A stretch of 64,000 nucleotides of DNA from positions 124,001 to 188,000 of the forward strand of contig NZ_FNEX01000008.1 in NCBI RefSeq assembly GCF_900100435.1, in the 5' to 3' direction. Both the position numbers and the translations under genes were made by a program. Below the pieces are notes generated by a model. It was not told where the DNA came from. It did not search any database and saw nothing but the letters and a program-made list of their open reading frames with translations. Positions 57,617 through 64,000 of the stretch are shown here, piece by piece. This DNA is from Pedobacter sp. ok626. Lineage in GTDB: Bacteria > Bacteroidota > Bacteroidia > Sphingobacteriales > Sphingobacteriaceae. Each line of letters starts with the position of its first letter. Position 1 is the stretch's first letter.

Positions 57617-57725
57617 TGTTATATGTATTTTAAGTTATTATTTTTTTACAAAGTTATGGTTAATATAGCTGATATAAAATAATTGACATTCTATGACGCA
57701 TTACTTACACAAGCATAATATATTG

Positions 57726-57770
57726 ATACCAAAAAGCCTTAGCAAAAATTGCTAAGGCTTTTTGGTATTC
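57726..57770 (-). terminator. Terminator after ftsZ
   Basis: Perfect stem of 20 bases: arms 57726-57745 and 57749-57768, AAA loop. It includes GCCTTAGC/GCTAAGGC and A/T runs on both sides, so it can terminate in either direction. Confidence 0.93.
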
Positions 57771-57783
57771 CGATTAGGTTAAA

Positions 57784-59418
57784 TTAATCAACATTATCGT
57801 GAAGGAAAGAGTTATTTGGTCTGATCTCAGTAGATCCATCTTCGTCGTTACTTAAAGTAAATCTAGATACCTGAGACTCCGAAGAATGTTGAACCTGCTG
57901 CAATTGCATTTGCTTACGTTTATATGCAGGTTCGTTTTCTAGTTCCTGCAAACCATTGCTGGTTCTTAGTTTCATGCTCAAATCTTTCAATCTAAGAATT
58001 CTCTCCTTAGATTTCTTTAATTGATCTTCGATCGACTCATCATTTTTATCGTCATCAGCACCTGCTTCAATAATCTCTTCCCTTTGAGGAACGATGTCAT
58101 TATTAAAAACAGTTGTTGGTTTTTCGAACACAAAATCAGTCTCTGCAACTTTAATCTCAAATTCAAAACCAGAATCCTTTGGAGTCTCTACAAAGGGAGT
58201 TTCCTCTTCAATCAAAGTATGCCTTACAACTGTATTGGCTGGCTCTTCAGCATTTCTGCTCTTGTTTGGATTAAACAAATCTGCAAAAAGATCGGATTGT
58301 TTAATTTCTTCTTTGGCCTTCATTACCGGTTCGTTCGTATAAACCGGAGCTTTAGGCTCTATAAATGAATTTACAGGCTCAACCGGTCTAACCAACGGAG
58401 CCTCTTCAGGCGTAAGCAAAGAGATCTTTTTTACATTCTTTTTCTCTTCGTCACGTTGCTCAGTAGTTTGGAAACCAGTTGCAATAATGGTAACCGATAA
58501 TTTGTCTTCAAGACTTTCATCGATACAATTACCCCAGATCAAATCAGCAGAAAGACCAGCTTTTTCCTGAATGTAATCCGTAATAATAGTTACCTCGTCC
58601 ATGGTTACTTCACGTAGGCCAGAACTTATATTTAACAAGATATACCTTGCTCCTTCGATCTCGTTATCTTTCAACAATGGAGAAGCTAAAGCACCCTCAA
58701 CTGCATTCAATGCTCTGTTCTCACCATCACAAGCAAAACTACCCATTATAGATACACCGCTATCTTTCATAACAGTACGTACATCTTTAAAATCCACGTT
58801 GATGTATCCAGGAACAGTAATGATCTCTGCAATGCCTTTTGCAGCAGTTGTTAAAATATCATCAGCCTGAGAGAATGCAGAACCTAAAGTAAGGTTACCA
58901 AAGATTTCACGCAAGCGATCGTTAGATATCACTAAATAGGAATCGACATATTTTTTCAGTTCATCCAAACCATCATTTGCTTGCATCTTCCGTCTCTTAC
59001 CTTCAAAAGCAAAAGGCGTAGTTACGATGGCAACAGTTAAAATGTCAAGTTCTTTCGCTGCTTTGGCAATAATAGGACTGGCACCTGTTCCGGTTCCACC
59101 ACCCATACCGGCAGTTATGAATAACATTTTTGTTGTGCTACCAAGCATCTGCTTGATGTCGTCTATATTCTCTATAGCCGAATTTTTCCCAACTTCGGGA
59201 ATTGAGCCTGCACCCATACCTTCGGTAAGACTGGCACCCAACTGAACCTTATTAGGAATAGGACTAAACTCCAAAGCCTGGGCATCTGTATTACAAATAA
59301 TAAAGTCTACACCAGTAATTCCTTGACGGTACATATGGTTTACCGCATTACCACCACCGCCACCAACACCAATTACCTTGATGATTGATGACTTATCTTT
59401 TAACATTTCGAACTGCAT
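57784..59418 (-). CDS. ftsZ: Cell division protein FtsZ
   Basis: Tubulin-like GTPase that forms the Z ring. 544 residues. GTPase core in the first about 320: GGGGGNAVNHMYRQG, tubulin signature GMGGGTGTGASPIIAKAAKE, NDRLREIFGN and the T7-like region. A long acidic, Pro/Glu-rich linker (about 330-500) and a C-terminal peptide (NNSFLHDNVD) follow. The linker is longer than in E. coli FtsZ (383 aa), as usual in Bacteroidota. Preceded by ftsA and followed by a strong terminator. Confidence 0.98.
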   Translation of the reverse strand: MQFEMLKDKSSIIKVIGVGGGGGNAVNHMYRQGITGVDFIICNTDAQALEFSPIPNKVQLGASLTEGMGAGSIPEVGKNSAIENIDDIKQMLGSTTKMLFITAGMGGGTGTGASPIIAKAAKELDILTVAIVTTPFAFEGKRRKMQANDGLDELKKYVDSYLVISNDRLREIFGNLTLGSAFSQADDILTTAAKGIAEIITVPGYINVDFKDVRTVMKDSGVSIMGSFACDGENRALNAVEGALASPLLKDNEIEGARYILLNISSGLREVTMDEVTIITDYIQEKAGLSADLIWGNCIDESLEDKLSVTIIATGFQTTEQRDEEKKNVKKISLLTPEEAPLVRPVEPVNSFIEPKAPVYTNEPVMKAKEEIKQSDLFADLFNPNKSRNAEEPANTVVRHTLIEEETPFVETPKDSGFEFEIKVAETDFVFEKPTTVFNNDIVPQREEIIEAGADDDKNDESIEDQLKKSKERILRLKDLSMKLRTSNGLQELENEPAYKRKQMQLQQVQHSSESQVSRFTLSNDEDGSTEIRPNNSFLHDNVD

Positions 59419-59547
59419 ATCTTTATGAATCAGTTATTTAAAAATTCGTTTTACCTGTTCATCTCTCTATGTAATATTAACACTTTTTTAACAGGCGTTT
59501 TCCACAAATGTTGATAATGTGGAAAAGTTAGTCATTGTGGATAAATA

Positions 59548-60909
59548 TTACGGTTTTATATAATCTTCGTCACTCACATTCATATCATCTTTGATAAAAT
59601 CCTTTGTCTTAGCAAGGAGTTTATCAAACAATCCACCACCCGAACGCTTCGTTTTTTCTTTAACTTCTTTAGCCTTTTCTACAAAAACACCAGGTTGTTT
59701 CATCTCCTCTAATAACTCTTCAGCTTTTTGGATACCCTTGATCAACAAACCAACACTGGTTGCATACATTGGACTTTTCAAATCATCATAAATGGTTTTC
59801 TGCATGTCTTCATACTTAGACAAATGCTCATTCGGATAACCAACGCGGCAATCTAAACCAGTTACATACTCTACCAATTGAGACAGGTGTTTCAATAAAG
59901 CACCACCACCAGTAATCACTACTCCACCAATCAGCTTTTTCTCATAACCTGATGATTTGATTTCGTAATACACATGCTCAATGATTTCTTCCATACGGGC
60001 CTGGATTACATAAGCAAGGTTTTTAACAGAAATCTCTTTAGGCTCCCTTCCTCTTAATCCAGGAACGCAAATAATTTCATTTTCTTTATTTTCTTCAGCC
60101 AGGGCCGATCCAAAGCGGGTCTTTAATAGCTCAGCCTGATTTCTCATTACAGAGCAGCCCTCACGGATATCTTCTGTAACACTATTACCTCCAAACGGAA
60201 TAACTGCCGTATGACGGATGATACCTTCATGGAAAATAGCAATATCTGTAGTACCACCACCAATATCAACCAGGGCAATACCAGCTTCTTTTTCTTCGTC
60301 GCTCAACACCGATTCTGAAGAAGCCAGGGGTTCTAAAATTAATTCCTGAGTTTGTAACCCGGCATTGGTTACGCATCTCATGATGTTTTTCACAGCAGTT
60401 ACCTGACCAGAAATGATATGGAAGTTAGCCTCAAGGCGTACACCAGCCATACCAATCGGATCTTTTACACCCGGCTCATTGTCGATTGTAAATTCCTGTG
60501 GTAAAACATGGATGATTTCTTCTCCCGGGGGCATAACCAGTTTAAACATATCATCAATTAATTTATCGATATCTTTTTTTCCAATCTCAGTATTTAGCTC
60601 GCGACGAGTTAAAATACCTCTATGTTGCAAACTTTTGATATGCTGTCCTGCAATACCTACATTCACAACGCGGATTTCAACATTTGATTGCCCACTTGCC
60701 AATTCAACTGCTTGCGATATCCCTTGTACAGTTTTCTGAATATTAGAAACAACACCACGAGTAACCCCCGCCGATTCTGCTTTTCCTATTCCTAAAACTT
60801 CTATTTTTCCATGCTGTGTTCTACGACCAACGATCACACAGATCTTAGTAGTACCGATGTCTAATCCGACTACTATTGGAGATTGAATGGTAGATTTTTC
60901 TTTGCCCAT
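59548..60909 (-). CDS. ftsA: Cell division protein FtsA
   Basis: Actin-like membrane tether for FtsZ. 453 residues. Seen: VVGLDIGTTKICVIVG (phosphate-1), VDIGGGTTDIAIFHEG (phosphate-2), VVITGGGALLKHL (adenosine motif), and a C-terminal amphipathic membrane-targeting helix (GGLFDKLLAKTKDFIKDD) followed by a 12-residue tail. Slightly longer than E. coli FtsA (420 aa). Starts 2 bases after ftsQ; ftsZ follows after 129 bases. Confidence 0.97.
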   Translation of the reverse strand: MGKEKSTIQSPIVVGLDIGTTKICVIVGRRTQHGKIEVLGIGKAESAGVTRGVVSNIQKTVQGISQAVELASGQSNVEIRVVNVGIAGQHIKSLQHRGILTRRELNTEIGKKDIDKLIDDMFKLVMPPGEEIIHVLPQEFTIDNEPGVKDPIGMAGVRLEANFHIISGQVTAVKNIMRCVTNAGLQTQELILEPLASSESVLSDEEKEAGIALVDIGGGTTDIAIFHEGIIRHTAVIPFGGNSVTEDIREGCSVMRNQAELLKTRFGSALAEENKENEIICVPGLRGREPKEISVKNLAYVIQARMEEIIEHVYYEIKSSGYEKKLIGGVVITGGGALLKHLSQLVEYVTGLDCRVGYPNEHLSKYEDMQKTIYDDLKSPMYATSVGLLIKGIQKAEELLEEMKQPGVFVEKAKEVKEKTKRSGGGLFDKLLAKTKDFIKDDMNVSDEDYIKP

Positions 60910-60911
60910 AA

Positions 60912-61874
60912 CTATATCGATTTGTTGAGTTTATTACTTGTTTTTCCTGGTATCTTTTTATCTTTTTCTTTTTCACTACCCCCTTCACTCTGTATATCCG
61001 TTGCAATTTGCTTTCGGACAACAGAATCAACGAGTTTTCTGCTCTGTTTGGCAGTATCTGTTCCACGATCCTTAATCACCTCGCCGGTTAAGGAATCTAT
61101 CTTGTTCTTTTCACAAACAACCTGATTAATGTATTTTACATTGATGGTCTTATAAGTGTTCCAGCCTACTTTTGGTATCGCTTTCTTGTAAAAAGCAAGC
61201 AGGTTTGTCATCTTGGTTTCCAGTGAATCAGCCGTACCTAAAATAATACGGTGATTACCTACCCTTGGAATCAACTCTATATCTTTAGCATTATTCACAT
61301 ACAATTGCTCAATCTGAGCGTCCCATAATGTATCCTGTTTAACGTATAAAGCTACCTTATACAAATCTACAGCCAACTTGCTAATTAGCGTATCTACTTT
61401 ACCGCTAAAGTGCTCCATTATATCGCCATTTGCAGCTAAAACATTAGCCGTAAAATTGGGCGAAACAGGCATTTTTAATCCATTACTATCTATATAGTAA
61501 TCCTGTCCTGCAGAATTAATCACCCTCAAAATAGGCTGCCTTTGTTTAATTTCTATCTGAATCACCCCATTCATGTCAGCATATACCGTAGCATAAGCAA
61601 TGTATGGATTGGCGATGATGTTCTTCTCAATACGCTGCAAGTTGATACCTGCCAGGTTCTGGCCAATTAACGCCCCCTGACTCTGTTTTAAAATAGCATC
61701 AACCTCTTCCCGCTCTATAAAATTATCCGCTCCCGGAATCAGGATTTTAACATTGGTACAAACCAATTTTTTCTTTTTGCCGTCAACGAAACTCATCAGC
61801 ACAACCAAGCCGGCCAGACAAACAATCCAGGCAAAACATTTAAAAATTGGTTTCCAATTAATCCTTTTAAGCAT
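60912..61874 (-). CDS. ftsQ: Cell division protein FtsQ/DivIB
   Basis: 320 residues: short cytoplasmic N-terminus, one transmembrane helix (about 10-29: CFAWIVCLAGLVVLMSF), a POTRA domain (about 38-110: NVKILIPGADNFIEREEV, with NPYIAYATVYADMNG) and a beta domain. The C-terminus is Lys/Ser-rich. Divisome scaffold in the inner membrane. Its ATG lies inside the 3' end of murC (8-base overlap), so translation is coupled. Confidence 0.9.
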   Translation of the reverse strand: MLKRINWKPIFKCFAWIVCLAGLVVLMSFVDGKKKKLVCTNVKILIPGADNFIEREEVDAILKQSQGALIGQNLAGINLQRIEKNIIANPYIAYATVYADMNGVIQIEIKQRQPILRVINSAGQDYYIDSNGLKMPVSPNFTANVLAANGDIMEHFSGKVDTLISKLAVDLYKVALYVKQDTLWDAQIEQLYVNNAKDIELIPRVGNHRIILGTADSLETKMTNLLAFYKKAIPKVGWNTYKTINVKYINQVVCEKNKIDSLTGEVIKDRGTDTAKQSRKLVDSVVRKQIATDIQSEGGSEKEKDKKIPGKTSNKLNKSI

Positions 61875-63222
61875 GAGTCAAAATGGCTTTAAGTGGTTGT
61901 ATCAATGTATCTATATCTCCAGCCCCTACAGTTAAAAGTAACTCAGGCTTATTGTTTTCTATGTAGGCAGACACTAAATCTTTCCCACATAGCTCTTTAT
62001 CTTTCAGTGAAATCTTATCCAGCAACATTTGCGAATTCACACCCACAAGAGGCAATTCACGAGCAGGATAAATCTCCAGCAACAGCAAATGATCAGCTGT
62101 ACTTAAAACTTTTGCAAAATCATCCGCAAAATCACGGGTACGTGTAAACAGGTGTGGCTGAAAAATTACTGTTAATTTTTTATCAGGATACAACTGTCTA
62201 ACCGCATCAAAACACGCACGAAGCTCTTCAGGATGATGTGCATAATCATCAATATAAATGTGATCAGATGTGTTTACTATATATTCGAATCTTCTTTTAA
62301 CTCCTTTAAAAGAACCAATCGCTTCCTTAATCTTTTGAGCATCTATACCAAGTTTAAGTGCAACAGCAATTGCAGCTATCGCATTTTCAACATTATGCTT
62401 GCCTGGCAACATTAGCTGGATATCAGTAATAGCTACATCTGCATCCACATAATCAAACGCAAACCTCGAACCTTCAACCCTAATATTCTGCCCTTTAATT
62501 TGAGAAGACATCCCAACGCTATAACTTACACCATTCGCTAAAGGGAGTCCATTTTTAACAAACAAAGTTCCACCTGGTTTCAGTTGTCCGGCAAACATCT
62601 TAAACGATTCTTCTAAATGACCTGCATCACCATAAATATCTAAATGATCAGCATCCATCGAAGTAACCACGGATATATCCGGATGAAGCGTCAAAAAAGA
62701 ACGATCATATTCATCAGCTTCAACAACAACTACATTGTTATCTCCGATAATGAAATTGCTATTGTAATTCGAAGCTATCCCACCTAAAAAAGCAGTACAA
62801 CCATAGCCACTTGCAATTAAAACATGCGCTACAATGGACGATGTTGTTGTTTTGCCATGCGTACCCGCAACAGCAATACAAAACTGGCCTTTACTAATGA
62901 TGCCCAGAACCTCAGAACGTTTCTTCAAAATAAAGCCATTGTCCTTAAAATAATTTAAGATCTCTGAATTTTTAGGAATCGCCGGTGTATATACAATCAA
63001 CGTATCCTTATTCTTCTCATGGAATGTAACTGGTAAAACCGATTCGTCATCCATATAAGAAACCAGAATACCCTCCTGCTCTAAAGCGACAGTCAAGTTG
63101 GTTCGCGTTTTATCATAACCACAAACTACACAGCCACGTTTAGCAAAATAGCGAGCAATAGCACTCATTCCAATACCACCAATACCAACAAAATAAACAC
63201 GTTGTATATTATTCAGTTCCAT
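61867..63222 (-). CDS. murC: UDP-N-acetylmuramate--L-alanine ligase
   Basis: Adds L-alanine to UDP-MurNAc with ATP. 451 residues. Seen: UDP-binding GIGGIGMSAIARYFAKRG, ATP loop AGTHGKTTTSS, the Mur ligase EADEYDRSFL and DDYAHHPEELRAC. Length normal. It overlaps murG by one base (TAATG) and ftsQ by 8 bases, typical of the division/cell-wall cluster. Confidence 0.98.
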   Translation of the reverse strand: MELNNIQRVYFVGIGGIGMSAIARYFAKRGCVVCGYDKTRTNLTVALEQEGILVSYMDDESVLPVTFHEKNKDTLIVYTPAIPKNSEILNYFKDNGFILKKRSEVLGIISKGQFCIAVAGTHGKTTTSSIVAHVLIASGYGCTAFLGGIASNYNSNFIIGDNNVVVVEADEYDRSFLTLHPDISVVTSMDADHLDIYGDAGHLEESFKMFAGQLKPGGTLFVKNGLPLANGVSYSVGMSSQIKGQNIRVEGSRFAFDYVDADVAITDIQLMLPGKHNVENAIAAIAVALKLGIDAQKIKEAIGSFKGVKRRFEYIVNTSDHIYIDDYAHHPEELRACFDAVRQLYPDKKLTVIFQPHLFTRTRDFADDFAKVLSTADHLLLLEIYPARELPLVGVNSQMLLDKISLKDKELCGKDLVSAYIENNKPELLLTVGAGDIDTLIQPLKAILTHA

Positions 63223-64000
63223 TAGCTATTTGCCCCCCTTCCTGCTAATAACATTACTTCTGCTGCAATCACTTGATCAGCATCAGGTAAAGCCATTTTA
63301 CCTATATTATCAGCGTAAATTGAACTTCGCTCTTTGTCATTCAATAAACTCAAAGCCTCTTTCACGAGAATGTCCTCAGCCGACTGATCTACAATCATCA
63401 AAGCCGCATTGTTTTTCACCAATGCCAATGCATTCTTTGTCTGATGATCTTCAGCCACATTTGGCGAAGGAACCAGTATAACCGGCTTTTTAATCATGCA
63501 CAATTCAGCAATTGTTCCTGCACCTGCCCGTGAGATAATCACATCAGCGGCAGCATAAGCCAAATCCATTTTATTCAAAAACTCCAAAATCCGAACATTA
63601 GGATTAAAATCAAGTCCCAAACGCTCAACAATTCCTTTGTAATAATATTTACCAGTTTGCCAGATCAATTGTACATCAGCATCAATAAAATCAAGAATAT
63701 GTTTTTCAATACTCTTGTTTAATGTCCCAGCACCTAAACTTCCACCTGTCACCAATATCGTTTTCTTCAATGGATCAAGCTTTAGTAATTCAGCACCGGC
63801 ATAATGCTTGTTCAAAACATCAACCACATCTTTTCTTACCGGATTACCAGTTTTAAGTAACTTATCAGCAGGGAAAAATTGTTCCATTCCATCAAATGCA
63901 ACACAAACCTTAGACGCCTTTTTTCCCAGCCACTTATTGGTCATACCAGCATAAGAATTTTGCTCTTGTATCAGGTATGGAATATTCTTTAATGATGCAG
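63222..64000 (-). CDS. murG: MurG glycosyltransferase (partial)
   Basis: UDP-GlcNAc:MurNAc-pentapeptide-lipid GlcNAc transferase, forms lipid II at the inner face of the membrane. About 259 C-terminal residues are visible; the 5' end lies beyond the window, and the frame stays open through the edge (IPYLIQEQNSYAGMTNKW, the end of the N-terminal domain). Seen: VTGGSLGAGTLN and the donor-site ISRAGAGTIAELCMIKKPVIL with SPNVAEDHQTKNA. The Met at 63944 is internal, not the start. Confidence 0.95.
   Translation of the reverse strand, partial: ASLKNIPYLIQEQNSYAGMTNKWLGKKASKVCVAFDGMEQFFPADKLLKTGNPVRKDVVDVLNKHYAGAELLKLDPLKKTILVTGGSLGAGTLNKSIEKHILDFIDADVQLIWQTGKYYYKGIVERLGLDFNPNVRILEFLNKMDLAYAAADVIISRAGAGTIAELCMIKKPVILVPSPNVAEDHQTKNALALVKNNAALMIVDQSAEDILVKEALSLLNDKERSSIYADNIGKMALPDADQVIAAEVMLLAGRGANS

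Noticed and set aside
58021..58368. 115-codon ORF antisense to ftsZ
   Set aside because: Lies opposite the acidic FtsZ linker, whose codon bias leaves the opposite strand open.

Overview
The window is a chromosomal segment of a Bacteroidota bacterium, most likely from the Sphingobacteriaceae (Pedobacter-like). The evidence is an AT-rich sequence, promoters of the TAnnTTTG/TTG type, a GldA-type ABC ATPase, serine palmitoyltransferase, a small Bacteroidota histone-H1-like protein, an eukaryote-like single-chain GlyRS and TonB/PorT-type outer-membrane proteins. Genus is inference. No tRNA, rRNA, CRISPR array, IS element or prophage was seen. Most of the window is core chromosome.

Layout. 1-5.5 kb: gldA (partial), glyS, a secreted CAP-domain protein, an LTA-synthase-like sulfatase and a GtrA protein. 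5.6-13.4 kb: a phenylalanine/tyrosine catabolic region with a long aromatic amino acid hydroxylase, an SDR, a fumarylacetoacetate hydrolase plus flavin reductase pair, and divergent homogentisate dioxygenase and 4-hydroxyphenylpyruvate dioxygenase; an NlpC/P60 hydrolase is interspersed. 13.5-18.7 kb: YihY/BrkB membrane protein, two small unknown proteins, a PorT-like barrel, an orphan 7TM histidine kinase and a TPR protein. 18.7-21.8 kb: minus-strand group of L-threonine aldolase, biotin carboxylase and riboflavin synthase. 22-27 kb: a GlcNAc-kinase-like protein, a palindromic repeat element, a NUDIX-type (NrtR-like) regulator, and the operon pfkA / degenerate BadF-type kinase paralogue / gap. 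27-31 kb: lipoprotein, M3 peptidase, Pr6Pr membrane protein, with two long inverted repeats.

31-38.5 kb is the most unusual region. A sigma factor and a single-span TPR putative anti-sigma factor are divergent from a lipoprotein, a PKD/barrel outer-membrane protein and a 909-residue TPR-CHAT protein. The CHAT protein keeps its His/Cys dyad, has a signal peptide and a C-terminal membrane anchor, so it is predicted to be a periplasmic caspase-fold protease. I read these five genes as one envelope system; this is inference.

38.4-50.8 kb: glycogen branching enzyme plus GH31 glucosidase, a TonB-dependent receptor, a penicillin-acylase-family hydrolase, a small membrane protein, a LuxE-like acyl-protein synthetase and a RES/Xre toxin-antitoxin pair. 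50.8-57.6 kb: tyrS, an AcpH-like protein, ligA, dapA, the histone-H1-like gene and serine palmitoyltransferase. 57.8-64 kb: the division/cell-wall cluster murG (partial)-murC-ftsQ-ftsA-ftsZ on the minus strand, with overlapping or nearly abutting genes.
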